This document shows, piece by piece, positions 1 to 8,642 of a DNA stretch of 64,000 bases. The position numbers and the translations under genes were made by a program. Numbering within the stretch: the stretch's first letter is position 1; every line of letters begins with the position of its first letter. The notes beneath the pieces were generated by a model. It saw only the letters and a program-made list of their open reading frames with translations. It was not told the DNA's origin and did not search any database. Origin of the DNA: Phaeobacter sp. CECT 5382 (lineage in GTDB: Bacteria; Pseudomonadota; Alphaproteobacteria; Rhodobacterales; Rhodobacteraceae); assembly GCF_001457775.1 (NCBI RefSeq), contig NZ_CYSG01000017.1, positions 1 to 64,000 on the forward strand, given 5' to 3'.

Positions 1-187
1 CACCGCCGATGGCCCCACCACGCGCCCCAGCCTGATCACGCCGCACCCCGACCGGGTGATGAAGCTGGACTGGTTCGCCGCGCGTGATTTGCATTGCCGA
101 AACAAAGGCGTGCTCAACGCGGTTGCCGCCAATGGCACGCCGTTGTCTGATCATGAGTGCGTCTGGTGCGAGATCGAACTGCCCTAG
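1..187 (+). CDS. Endonuclease/exonuclease/phosphatase-family protein, C-terminal fragment
   Basis: The window opens inside this gene; the frame starting at base 2 is open and ends with TAG at 185-187. The visible 61 residues end in LSDHECVWCEIELP. An S-D-H followed by a short terminal beta strand is the usual end of the endonuclease/exonuclease/phosphatase (EEP) fold, where the His is catalytic. The substrate cannot be told from the fragment. It converges on the histidine kinase gene that ends at 215. Alternative: another hydrolase with a similar SDH tail. Confidence 0.55.
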   Translation, partial: TADGPTTRPSLITPHPDRVMKLDWFAARDLHCRNKGVLNAVAANGTPLSDHECVWCEIELP

Positions 188-214
188 TCCTGAAAAGACG
201 CAGCCCTCTTCTGA

Positions 215-1621
215 TCAGAGGGTGACGGCAGCAAAGGAAAGCCGCACTCGCAGGCCAGGATCGGCATTTTCCAGAGCCAACCCTGCCCCGTGCAAATCGG
301 CAATCGCCTGGACTAGGCTCAACCCCAGCCCACTACCGGGCGTGGTGCGGCTTTGCTCCAGCCGATACAGACGGCGCAGCACGTTCTGTTGCTCCCCTTC
401 CGGAATACCGGGGCCGTGATCACGCAACGTCAGCGCAACGCCCTGCTCATTTTGGCTCACGCTGATTGCGATATCGCTGCCTTCGGGCGTGTGCCGCAGG
501 GCATTTTCCACCAGATTGGCCAGCATCTGCCCCAACAACCCCTTGTCGCCCAGCATCCAGACGGGCTGATCCGGCAGGGACAGTGTCAGGCGGCGGCCTT
601 CTTCTTCCGCCACCGGCTCGTAGATTTCGGCAAAGGTCGCGGCAATCGCCGCCAGATCGGTGGGCACAAATCGCGATTTCGGCGATCCTCCTTCCAGCTG
701 TGCGATCTGCAGCAGCGACTGAAAGGTTTCCACGATGCTTTGGGTTTCGACGATGGTCTGATCGGCAATCTGGCGTGCCTCGACGGGCAGATCCTCGATC
801 TGCTGCAGATCTGCCAGCTGCACGGCGACACGCTGGATCGGGCTTTTCAGGTCATGGGCAATATCGGCCGAAACCTGTTTCAGCGCCGCCATCGAGCTTT
901 CCTGTGCTGCAGCCATGCGGTTGACGCTGTCACCGATGCGCGCCAGATCACCCCGCGCCATGCTTTCGGGGGCCACCCGCGCGGTTAGCTCGCCAGAGGT
1001 CAGCCGCGACAGCACCGCATCCAGATCCGCCAGGATGCGCGCTGCACGCCGCGCCAGCAGCACGCCACCCAGAACCGCAATTGTGATGGTCGGCAACAGG
1101 CTGAACAGGAACACCCGCAAAAAGGTCTCACGCAGATCATGCAGCGGCTTGGCGCTTTGGGCGATGGTCAAAAGCCCGCCATGGATCCGCTCGCTCAGCA
1201 ACAGGAACGATCCCTGCACCGGGGTTGGATCCGCCCCCAGAACCACCAGCCGAAAGCCCTCGTCTTTTTGGGTGATCGCGGCGTTGCCGGCAATGACCCG
1301 GCCACCGGGATGACGATAGCTGAGCAAGCGTCGGCGCGGGTCGGTTTCTGAGGTTTGGGCATTGACCAGCACCGCCAGCGCCTGCGCCGACGGTGTGGCG
1401 CGAAAGCTGATCATGTCCTGGATCAGGCTGTCCTGAATGGCGCGCTCCTGGGCGTTATGGGCCACATAGTAAGTCACCCCAAGGCTGAGCGCGCTGGTCA
1501 GCAAAAATAGCAGCGACAGCCACAGCGCCTGACGCATGGGCGATGATTTCAACAGCCCCAAAACACGCAGCTCAAAGGAGCGAAATCCTGCCTCACGCTG
1601 CAATGCGATACCCCGCACCAC
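215..1621 (-). CDS. Two-component sensor histidine kinase
   Basis: Inner-membrane sensor kinase of about 468 residues. A first membrane segment (ALWLSLLFLLTSALSLG) is followed by a short periplasmic region of about 110 residues, a second membrane segment (FLFSLLPTITIAVLGGVLL), HAMP, HisKA with the phospho-acceptor motif DIAHDLKSP, and HATPase_c with N-box NLVENALRHT, G1 DHGPGIP and G2 GSGLGLS. The gene overlaps the end of the response regulator gene by 29 bases, so the two form one unit. The start is uncertain: the GTG at 1621 overlaps the regulator, and an ATG at 1537 would sit just before the first membrane helix; neither has a clear ribosome site. The divergent HtrA protease suggests an envelope-stress role (inference). 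The stimulus is unknown. Confidence 0.9.
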   Translation of the reverse strand: MVRGIALQREAGFRSFELRVLGLLKSSPMRQALWLSLLFLLTSALSLGVTYYVAHNAQERAIQDSLIQDMISFRATPSAQALAVLVNAQTSETDPRRRLLSYRHPGGRVIAGNAAITQKDEGFRLVVLGADPTPVQGSFLLLSERIHGGLLTIAQSAKPLHDLRETFLRVFLFSLLPTITIAVLGGVLLARRAARILADLDAVLSRLTSGELTARVAPESMARGDLARIGDSVNRMAAAQESSMAALKQVSADIAHDLKSPIQRVAVQLADLQQIEDLPVEARQIADQTIVETQSIVETFQSLLQIAQLEGGSPKSRFVPTDLAAIAATFAEIYEPVAEEEGRRLTLSLPDQPVWMLGDKGLLGQMLANLVENALRHTPEGSDIAISVSQNEQGVALTLRDHGPGIPEGEQQNVLRRLYRLEQSRTTPGSGLGLSLVQAIADLHGAGLALENADPGLRVRLSFAAVTL

Positions 1622-2264
1622 GCACGTTTTCGATCAGATCCTGATAAAAAGGCCTGTCGCCCTTACCCCGCAGTCGGGAGATATGAGTCTCGACCAATTG
1701 GGTTTGTGGATAAAAATTGATGCCCAAAACCGCCTCGAGCAGCATGGTGCGGGTCTGCACCCGCCCCTTGCGCCGCAACAGATGCTCCAGCAGGGTGAAT
1801 TCACGCGGCAACAGCGGAATGTCCACGCCCGCGCGCGTCACCCGGTGATGCACCAAATCCATCTGCAGATCCGCCGCCTGCAGCGTGGTTTCCTGCTGCT
1901 GATAGCCCGGACGGCGCGCCAGGGCCGCAACCCGCGCAGAAAGCTCGCCAAAGGCAAAGGGTTTCACCAGATAGTCATCGGCGCCGGCCTCCAACCCCTC
2001 GATGCGGTCTTCTACCCCGCTGAGAGCGGTCAGCATGATCGCAGGGGTGCGTTGGCCTGCACCGCGCAGTGTCTTGATCAGCGACAACCCGTCCAGCCCT
2101 GGCAACATCCGGTCCAGCACCAAGATATCGTAGTCTGCGGTGGTGGCCTGCAATAGGCCATCGCGGCCATTGGCAACCAGATCAACCGTGTGGCCCTCCT
2201 GGCGCAATCCTTTGGCAACAAAAGGACCGGTGGTCTTGTCGTCTTCGATCACCAGAATTTTCAT
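1593..2264 (-). CDS. OmpR-family response regulator
   Basis: A 223-residue DNA-binding response regulator. The receiver domain covers residues 1-115, with the acidic pocket ED near residues 7-9, phospho-acceptor Asp51 (VLDRMLPG), Thr79 and Lys101 (YLVKPF). The OmpR/PhoB winged helix covers about 125-220, ending in the typical RGAGYRI. It is first in a two-gene unit with the sensor kinase. It faces an HtrA/Do serine protease across a 185-base intergenic region, an arrangement like CpxRA or CopRS-type envelope-stress systems that control a periplasmic protease. That regulation is inferred from position only. Confidence 0.93.
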   Translation of the reverse strand: MKILVIEDDKTTGPFVAKGLRQEGHTVDLVANGRDGLLQATTADYDILVLDRMLPGLDGLSLIKTLRGAGQRTPAIMLTALSGVEDRIEGLEAGADDYLVKPFAFGELSARVAALARRPGYQQQETTLQAADLQMDLVHHRVTRAGVDIPLLPREFTLLEHLLRRKGRVQTRTMLLEAVLGINFYPQTQLVETHISRLRGKGDRPFYQDLIENVRGAGYRIAA

Positions 2265-2361
2265 GCCGTCCCCCGTATTTTGCCGTGTCGCACCCAGAGC
2301 TGCCTGATGTCAGGGCAAAGCCGTGTTTGTGACATAGGTTCTCTGAGCGAAAAAATCACAT

Positions 2362-2377
2362 TACAGATCTGTATAAA
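2362..2377 (+). promoter_or_regulatory. Palindrome and -10-like element upstream of the HtrA gene
   Basis: TACAGATCTGTA is a perfect 12-bp palindrome at 2362-2373, running into TATAAA (2372-2377), which resembles a -10 box 73 bases before the protease start. OmpR-type regulators usually bind direct repeats, so a palindrome here could be a separate operator or chance. Confidence 0.3.
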
Positions 2378-2449
2378 AGACGACAGGTCCTTGAAAGACT
2401 GCCCGCCCATCTTGCCAGCATCAGACAAATGCAATGCAAGGAACAGCCC

Positions 2450-3652
2450 ATGACCCGCACCGCCCTTCTTTCTCTCAGTGCCGCAGCCTTGGCCAGCTTT
2501 GCCCCTTCGGCAGCACTGGCTGTCCCTGCTGGTGGCTATGCCGATCTGGTGGAAACCGTATCGCCATCGGTTGTCTATGTCGAAGTCACCAATAGCGGAA
2601 AAGGCCAGCCAAGCAGTCGCGGCCAGAAAGACCACAAACACGGCGAGCGCAACAGCGAAAGTCCTGGCCAGCGTCACGGCCAGGACCGCGGAGAACGCCA
2701 GGACAACCGTTTTGGCCGCCATGGCGATCAACAGCTCCAGGAATTCATGCGTCGCTTTGGCTTTCCCGATCAAGATTTCGGCCAAAACCGCGGCCAGAAC
2801 CGGGATCACATCCGCCCGATGAAATCCGCAGGCTCTGGCTTTATCATCGCCGAGGACGGGCTGATCGTCACCAACAACCACGTGATCGCAGGCGCCAGCG
2901 AAGTCACCGTGACACTGGCTGACGGCAGCAAGCACGAAGCCAGCATCGTGGGGGCTGATCCGCTGACCGATATTGCCCTGTTGCAGGTGACCGTCGAAGA
3001 TGCCCTGCCAGTGGTGGCATTCGGCACCTCCGAAGAGCTGCGCGTCGGTGAAGAAGTCATCGCCATGGGCAGCCCCTTTGGCCTGTCGGGCACTGTCACT
3101 TCGGGCATTGTGTCGGCCACCTCGCGCAATATCAACGCCGGGCCATTTGATGACTTTATCCAGACCGACGCTGCCATCAACCGGGGCAATTCCGGCGGGC
3201 CTTTGTTCAACGCCGAAGGCGACGTGGTCGGCGTCAACACAGCAATCTATTCCTCGGGTGGCGGCTCGGTAGGGATCGGATTTGCGGTGCCTTCAGATCT
3301 GGTGCGCGATATCGTGGCCGATCTGCAGGATGATGGTGAGGTCGACCGCGGCTGGCTGGGGGTTCAGATCAAACCGCTGTCGCCAGATGCGGCCAATGTT
3401 CTGGGGATCGAACCCGGCAAGGGCGTGATGATCGAAAGCGTGGTGGCGGATAGCCCTGCGGCGGCGGCGGGCCTCAAGGCGGGGGATGTGGTGCTTTCCT
3501 TTGCCGGGGCCGAGGTCAGCGAGCTGCGCGATCTGACCCGCGCCGTGGCAATGGAAGCCCCCGAGGCGCAGAGCGAGATCGAGATCCTGCGCCGCGGCAA
3601 GAGCCTCACCCTGGAGGTAACGCTGGGCAATCGGGCCAGCCAGGACGCCTAA
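2450..3652 (+). CDS. HtrA/Do-like periplasmic serine protease
   Basis: A 400-residue serine protease for periplasmic protein quality control. The ATG at 2450 was chosen over an in-frame ATG at 2429 because it has AAGGA 8 bases upstream and begins a clean Sec signal peptide (MTRTALL...AALA, cleavage near residue 24). The trypsin-like domain holds the triad His144 (TNNHVIAG), Asp174 (LTDIALL) and Ser248 (RGNSGGPLF). One PDZ domain follows at about 300-395; classical DegP has two, so this is closer to one-PDZ DegS-type proteins but with a cleavable signal. Residues 49-125 between signal and protease domain are an unusual Arg/Asn/Gln/His/Gly-rich linker. It is divergent from a two-component system. 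Confidence 0.93.
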   Translation: MTRTALLSLSAAALASFAPSAALAVPAGGYADLVETVSPSVVYVEVTNSGKGQPSSRGQKDHKHGERNSESPGQRHGQDRGERQDNRFGRHGDQQLQEFMRRFGFPDQDFGQNRGQNRDHIRPMKSAGSGFIIAEDGLIVTNNHVIAGASEVTVTLADGSKHEASIVGADPLTDIALLQVTVEDALPVVAFGTSEELRVGEEVIAMGSPFGLSGTVTSGIVSATSRNINAGPFDDFIQTDAAINRGNSGGPLFNAEGDVVGVNTAIYSSGGGSVGIGFAVPSDLVRDIVADLQDDGEVDRGWLGVQIKPLSPDAANVLGIEPGKGVMIESVVADSPAAAAGLKAGDVVLSFAGAEVSELRDLTRAVAMEAPEAQSEIEILRRGKSLTLEVTLGNRASQDA

Positions 3653-3676
3653 CCCACGCCATCAACATATCGAGAT

Positions 3677-3704
3677 CCGGCGGTGCCTTGTTGGTTACCG
3701 CCGG
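3677..3704 (+). terminator. Terminator-like hairpin after the HtrA gene
   Basis: CCGGCGGT (3677-3684) pairs perfectly with ACCGCCGG (3697-3704) around a 12-base loop, 25 bases after the protease stop. No T-run follows, so termination may be weak. The rest of 3653-3874 shows no convincing gene. Confidence 0.4.
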
Positions 3705-3874
3705 GTTCGCATCCGGTCTTGCTTTTGCGTGCTGCAGTGCAGAACCGGCAAATGACGTTTGGTCGAATGCCTATTCCACCAATTTAAGCAGCTGCCCAAG
3801 ACAAAACCTCTCGGCTAGGCTTTTCCCTCGGGAAGAGGAAACCCATCGGATGGGACAGCCAGGGAGAGGCAGCC

Positions 3875-5971
3875 ATGAGCGACTTACAAACCCAATATCG
3901 GACCTGCAACATCTGCGAGGCCATGTGCGGGCTGATCATCAGCCATGACGACACGCAGGTGCACAGCATCAAAGCCAACCCCGATGACCCCTTGTCGCGC
4001 GGCCATATCTGCCCCAAGGCCATCGCCCTTCAGGATTTCCGCACCGACCCCGACCGCGTGACCACACCGCTGAAAAAAGTCGACGGCGCCTTTGTCCCGA
4101 TCAGCTGGGATGAGGCCTTTGACTATGCCGCCGAGCGGTTGATGGCCGTACAGAACGCACATGGCAAAGACGGCGTTGGCGTCTATCTGGGCAATCCCAA
4201 CGCGCATAAATTCGGCAATCTGCTCAACCTGCCGACGCTGGTCAAAGCGCTTGGCACCAGCAACCGCTACTCTTCCGCTACCGCCGACCAGATCCCGCAT
4301 CACGTCGCCTCGATCCATATGCTGGGGCATCCGATGCTGATCCCGGTGCCGGATATCACCCGCACCGACATGATGCTGATCCTCGGCGGCAATCCGGTAG
4401 TGTCCAATGGGTCAATGATGACAGCACCGGGGTTTGGCAAACACATGGACGCGCTTCAGGCGCGCGGCGGCCGCGTTGTGGTCATCGACCCGCGCCGCAC
4501 CGAAACCGCCACCCGCGCCGGAGAGCACCTATTCATCCGCCCCGAAACCGATGCGTTTTTGCTGCTGGCACTGATCCACGAGATCTTTGCCGCCGGGCTG
4601 CAAGATCTGGCAGCGCTGGCCGATGTCACCGATAGCATCGAGACGCTGAATCAAGCCGTGCAGCCCTTCACGCCGGAATTGGCGGCCGAACAGACCGGTA
4701 TCGACGCGCAGGTGATCCGTGATCTGGCGCGCGATTTCGCCAGCGCCAAATCCGCCGTCTGCTATGCCCGCATGGGGGCTTCGACGCAAAGCTTTGGCAG
4801 CCTGTGCCAATGGGCCAATAACACGCTCAACATCATCACTGGTAATTTCGACAGCCCAGGCGGGGCAATGTTCACCACCCCGGCGCTGGATTATGTCGGC
4901 ATGACCAGCCGCAAGGGCAAGACGCGCAGCTATCCGGAAAAACGCTCGCGGGTGTCTAATCAGCCGCTTTATAACGGTGAATTCCCGGTCTCGGTCATGG
5001 CCGAAGAAATGGAGACCCCCGGCGCGGGCCAGATCAAGGCACTGGTGACGGTCGCAGGCAACCCAGTGCTGACAGCGCCCAACGGGCAACGCATCGGGCG
5101 CGCGCTTGGTCAGCTGGATTTCATGATGTCGATTGATATTCATATCAATGACACCTCCCGCCACGCCGACCTGATCCTGCCCGCCACCGTCGCGCTCGAA
5201 GAAGACGTCTACGATATGGTGTTCCACAGCTTTGCGGTGCGCAACACGGCAGCCTTTGCCGGGCCGATCTTTGCGCCGCCCAATGGCAACCCCGCCGAAT
5301 GGGAGGTGATCGCGCGACTTGCGGCCAAGCTCACCGGATCAAACCGCATCGGCCCCTCCCCGAGCGAAGTGCTAGGCATGTTGCTGCCGCAAGGCTATCA
5401 CGCCGATAAAGTCTCGGTGGAGAGCCTGCTGGCCGCCCCCAACGGGTCGATCGATCTGGGCCCGCTGGTGCCCAATATCGTAGATCGGCTGGAAACACCG
5501 GATGGCCGCCTGAACCTCGCCCCTGAAGTGTTTCTGGCGGATCTTCCGCGGCTGTTGGATTTTGCCACTGCCGCCTCGACCGATTTCCCGCTGCTGATGA
5601 TTGGCCGACGTCAGGTGCGCAGCCACAACAGCTGGACCCAGAACAGCCCGCGTCTGGTCAAGGGGCGCAATCGCTGCACCGTACAGATGAACCCACAGGA
5701 TGCCGCGCGCCTGAAGCTGACAGACGAAGGGGATGCCTTGATCGAGAGCGCGGTGGGTCAGGTGACGATGCCGGTAGAAATCACCGATGATATCGCCCCC
5801 GGCGTGATCTCAATCCCGCAGGGCTGGGGCCAGCGCAAGGGTAAACTGGAGGCAGCAACCAAGGTGCAAACCGTGTCGATCAATGATCTGACGGATGACA
5901 GCCGCATTGATCCCATCAGTGGCAATGCCGCCTTTAACGGTGTGCCGGTCCGCGCCAGCGCCGCAAAATAG
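3875..5971 (+). CDS. Molybdopterin oxidoreductase (formate dehydrogenase/anaerobic reductase superfamily)
   Basis: A 698-residue enzyme of the DMSO-reductase superfamily. The N-terminal 4Fe-4S domain has C-X2-C-X3-C (CNICEAMC, residues 11-18) followed by a fourth Cys in HICPKA. The central molybdopterin domains contain LILGGNPVVSNGSM and VVIDPRRTETA. The C-terminal molydop-binding domain covers about 590-690 (MNPQDAARLKL, SIPQGWGQRKG). There is no Tat signal, so it should be cytoplasmic. The ATG at 3875 has GGGAGAGG upstream. No electron-transfer or membrane-anchor subunit lies beside it, so it is a stand-alone catalytic subunit of unknown substrate. Similar orphan proteins are often annotated as FdhA-like or BisC-like, but the sequence does not settle this. 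Confidence 0.9.
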   Translation: MSDLQTQYRTCNICEAMCGLIISHDDTQVHSIKANPDDPLSRGHICPKAIALQDFRTDPDRVTTPLKKVDGAFVPISWDEAFDYAAERLMAVQNAHGKDGVGVYLGNPNAHKFGNLLNLPTLVKALGTSNRYSSATADQIPHHVASIHMLGHPMLIPVPDITRTDMMLILGGNPVVSNGSMMTAPGFGKHMDALQARGGRVVVIDPRRTETATRAGEHLFIRPETDAFLLLALIHEIFAAGLQDLAALADVTDSIETLNQAVQPFTPELAAEQTGIDAQVIRDLARDFASAKSAVCYARMGASTQSFGSLCQWANNTLNIITGNFDSPGGAMFTTPALDYVGMTSRKGKTRSYPEKRSRVSNQPLYNGEFPVSVMAEEMETPGAGQIKALVTVAGNPVLTAPNGQRIGRALGQLDFMMSIDIHINDTSRHADLILPATVALEEDVYDMVFHSFAVRNTAAFAGPIFAPPNGNPAEWEVIARLAAKLTGSNRIGPSPSEVLGMLLPQGYHADKVSVESLLAAPNGSIDLGPLVPNIVDRLETPDGRLNLAPEVFLADLPRLLDFATAASTDFPLLMIGRRQVRSHNSWTQNSPRLVKGRNRCTVQMNPQDAARLKLTDEGDALIESAVGQVTMPVEITDDIAPGVISIPQGWGQRKGKLEAATKVQTVSINDLTDDSRIDPISGNAAFNGVPVRASAAK

Positions 5972-5987
5972 TGCGCCATAGCAACAA

Positions 5988-6025
5988 CAGCAGCACAGGG
6001 TGCCTAGCCTGTGCTGCTGCTCCCT
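5988..6025. terminator. Intrinsic terminator between convergent genes
   Basis: CAGCAGCACAGG (5988-5999) and CCTGTGCTGCTG (6008-6019) form a perfect 12-bp stem with an 8-base loop, followed by CTCCCTTTT on the plus strand. It sits between the molybdopterin oxidoreductase stop and the RidA stop and probably ends transcription from the plus side. Confidence 0.75.
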
Positions 6026-6027
6026 TT

Positions 6028-6483
6028 TCAGTCCTGATTCATCTCGGCCACGGCGGTCAGCGTGACCTCGACCGGCGCATTTGAGGGCAGGCTGGCGACG
6101 CCAACGGCAGCCCGGCTGCCAATGCAGCCTTCTCCCAGCTCTTCTGCCAACAGCTGGGACGCGTAGTCCGCCAATTTGGCATGGGCGGTGAAATTTGCAT
6201 CCGCATTGAGGAAAACAGTCAGTTGCAGCACCACCGTGATCACTTCATCCGGGTGCAGTTGCGCACGGGCGGCGGTCAGGGCGTTGCTGGTCGCCAGCCG
6301 TACCGCATCGCGGTGGGTTTCCAGCGCATCTGCGGCCTGAATTTGGCCACTGAACTGCAAGACCCCATCGCGGCGCGGCGTCATGCCCGAGGTATAGATC
6401 ATATCGCGGTGACGGCGTGCCGACACATAAAGCCCCTGCGGAACCGGCTGACCTTTCACGGGCTGACCTGTTGTCACGCTCAT
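6028..6483 (-). CDS. RidA/YjgF/UK114-family enamine deaminase
   Basis: A 151-residue Rid-family protein. Characteristic features are the YVSARRHRDMIYTSGMTP strand, the NALTAARAQL helix and the C-terminal GSRAAVGVASLPSNAPVEVTLTAV, in which Arg of GSRAAV corresponds to the residue that binds the substrate carboxylate. Members hydrolyse reactive 2-aminoacrylate/enamine intermediates released by PLP enzymes. Its ATG overlaps the stop of the upstream aminotransferase gene (ATGA), so it is translationally coupled to a PLP enzyme. The likely job is to clear imine or enamine products of that enzyme. Confidence 0.9.
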   Translation of the reverse strand: MSVTTGQPVKGQPVPQGLYVSARRHRDMIYTSGMTPRRDGVLQFSGQIQAADALETHRDAVRLATSNALTAARAQLHPDEVITVVLQLTVFLNADANFTAHAKLADYASQLLAEELGEGCIGSRAAVGVASLPSNAPVEVTLTAVAEMNQD

Positions 6484-7697
6484 GCCCGATACCTCTCGAC
6501 CATCTCGACAATCCGCTGTGCCGCGGCGACCGCGGCGGCGTGGTCCTGCGAGAAATTCAGCCGGATACTGTCGGAACAGTCAGTGCCGAATTCTGCCCCC
6601 GGCGTCACCGTGACCCCGGCCTGCAGGCGCAGCAGTTGGACAAACTGCGCATAACTCACCGCCAGTGCGGGCAGCTGCGGAAACAAATAGCTGCCGGCCT
6701 GCGGCGCGGCACAGCGAAGTCCCGCAGCGTGAAACACCGCCAGAACACCATCACGGATCGCTTGATGCTGGGTGATGCGCTGCTGCAGCCAGCCCTCGGG
6801 CTCTTGAAACCAGGTTTCCAGCGCGGCCTGATTGTACCCGGCCGCACGCAGTGAAACGATGGCCTGCAGCTGCTCCATCCGGGCGATGATCTCGGCACTG
6901 CCAAAGGCCACCCCCAATCGAAACCCGCTGAGAGATTCTGTCTTTGACGGGCCCATGATGGTCACAAGGTTTGCAGGCGCTTCCGGATGGGCGCGCAGGT
7001 GGCTGTAGCTTTCGCCCTGATACAGCATCCGCGAATAAAGCTGATCTACCACCACCGCCACATCATAGCGCACCGCCAGTCTGGCGATTTGCGCGATCAC
7101 CTGCTCCGAACACACATGCCCGGTGGGATTGTTGGGCGTGGAAAACACCAAAACCCGCGTGCCCGTCTCAAAAGCCTGTTGCAACCGGTCCAGATCAGGG
7201 CCGTTTTCGTCGGGGCTATCAGCACTGTAGCGCAGCGGGATCGGCACCACCTCGCCGCCAAAAAACACTACCAGTTTGCGATTGGCAAAATAGTCGGGGT
7301 CAACCACTGCCACTTTGGTGCCCTGATCCACCAGCGCGCCAAGCGCCAGAAACAGCGCGCCCTGCGTTCCTGGGGTGATGATCAGCTGCTGCTCGGGCGA
7401 GATCGGCGCACCGGTGAAATCCGCCAGCCGGTTTGCCAAAGAGGCGCGGATCATGGCATCACCGCGGTATTCGGTATAGGCCTGCGCGCCGCCACGCTCA
7501 AAGCCTGCGTCCCAGGCAGCTTTGGCCCCGGGCGTGGGTGCAAAGGCATCCACATCGCCATGGGAGAAATCCACCGGCACTCCCGCGATCGGCGCGCCGC
7601 GCATCAGGGCTGCAAGATGGTCGGTCTGCTGGCGCAGTTCCTGACCGGGTGCGTTTTCCGCGCCCAGGGCGGCGAATTTTTCCGCAAGTGTTGCCAT
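6480..7697 (-). CDS. PLP-dependent class I/II aminotransferase
   Basis: A fold-type I aminotransferase of 405 residues. Visible motifs are FSTPNNPTGHV (substrate/PLP region), VVVDQLYSRMLY (Asp to the pyridine nitrogen) and GPSKTESLSGFRLG with the Schiff-base Lys. The start was set at the ATG at 7697 (MATLAEK) because AAGGA lies 8 bases before it but only 2 bases before the ATG at 7703. It is coupled by a 4-base overlap to a RidA gene and divergent from a LysR regulator, so the three probably form a small amino-acid catabolic unit. The substrate is unknown; aspartate/aromatic-type aminotransferases are the nearest broad group. Confidence 0.9.
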   Translation of the reverse strand: MATLAEKFAALGAENAPGQELRQQTDHLAALMRGAPIAGVPVDFSHGDVDAFAPTPGAKAAWDAGFERGGAQAYTEYRGDAMIRASLANRLADFTGAPISPEQQLIITPGTQGALFLALGALVDQGTKVAVVDPDYFANRKLVVFFGGEVVPIPLRYSADSPDENGPDLDRLQQAFETGTRVLVFSTPNNPTGHVCSEQVIAQIARLAVRYDVAVVVDQLYSRMLYQGESYSHLRAHPEAPANLVTIMGPSKTESLSGFRLGVAFGSAEIIARMEQLQAIVSLRAAGYNQAALETWFQEPEGWLQQRITQHQAIRDGVLAVFHAAGLRCAAPQAGSYLFPQLPALAVSYAQFVQLLRLQAGVTVTPGAEFGTDCSDSIRLNFSQDHAAAVAAAQRIVEMVERYRA

Positions 7698-7805
7698 TGG
7701 CATAATCCTTTTCAGCTAAGCTGCGCGTTGGTCTTGGCCCATTGGCTAGCATCAATCAAAAAATACAGATAATATGTTTTCCTATACTCAGGAGTCACAT
7801 ATTCT

Positions 7806-8642
7806 ATGGATACGCGTTTCATTGACTCACTGGTTCTCGTGGCGGAAACTGGCTCTTTTGCGGCCGCCGCGCGGGCCCAGAACCTGACCCCGGCCGCAGT
7901 CGCGCAACGGGTGCGCAGCCTGGAGGCGGAGCTGGGTGAGAGCCTGATTATCCGGGTTGGAAAACACGTGGCCCCGACGCCCGCCTGCCAGTCGGTGCTG
8001 GAACAGATGCGCCATATCGCCAGCGCGGTTGGCCAGCTGTCGCGCGACATCGACACCACTGGCCTTGGCGGCCCGCTGCGCATCGGTGCCATCTCGACCG
8101 CGCTGAGCGACCGGTTGCCGGGGGTGTTGAAATGCCTTGCAACACAGGCGCCCAAAGCCCGTCTGACGATCACGCCCGGCAGTTCTGAGGCGCTGTATAC
8201 CAAGTTGCTGAACACCGATCTTGACGCCATCTTTGTGGTCCGGCCTCCGCTGGCCCTTCCCAAATCGCTTGGTGAAATCACGCTGGAAACGCAGGGCTAT
8301 GTGCTGATAACCCAGGCAGATGACCTACGCCCGGCGTCAGACATTCTGACCCAGGACAAAGCGCTGATCTATGACCGCAACAGCTGGGGAGGCAACCTGA
8401 TAGAGCCTTGGTTGCGACGCCATATCGCCCCGCACAGGATCCTGTGCGAGTTGGACGCCCTAGAGGCCATCGCCGCCGCTGTTTCGCAGGGGTTGGGTTT
8501 TGCCATCCTGCCCCATTGGCCGGGGATGGACGCCCTGCCCGGCCTGCGCCATCTCACCCTGCCTGATCTTGATCACCAACGTGAATTGGTTCTGCTGCAC
8601 CGGCGGCTGAGCCCGGGAATTATCGATCTGCTGCGCCGTTAA
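7806..8642 (+). CDS. LysR-family transcriptional regulator
   Basis: A 278-residue LysR regulator. The N-terminal winged helix (residues 1-60) has GSFAAAARAQNLTPAAVAQRVRSLEAELGE; the substrate-binding domain begins at about residue 90. AGGAG lies about 12 bases before the ATG. It is divergent from the aminotransferase/RidA pair with a 108-base shared intergenic region, the usual layout for a LysR activator and its target. Its stop overlaps the stop of the convergent MocR gene within the same TTAA. Confidence 0.9.
   Translation: MDTRFIDSLVLVAETGSFAAAARAQNLTPAAVAQRVRSLEAELGESLIIRVGKHVAPTPACQSVLEQMRHIASAVGQLSRDIDTTGLGGPLRIGAISTALSDRLPGVLKCLATQAPKARLTITPGSSEALYTKLLNTDLDAIFVVRPPLALPKSLGEITLETQGYVLITQADDLRPASDILTQDKALIYDRNSWGGNLIEPWLRRHIAPHRILCELDALEAIAAAVSQGLGFAILPHWPGMDALPGLRHLTLPDLDHQRELVLLHRRLSPGIIDLLRR

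Noticed and set aside
2261-2935. Minus-strand frame with hydrophobic Ala/Val stretch
   Set aside because: Antisense to the HtrA signal peptide and linker; the apparent membrane segment mirrors the polar repeat codons.
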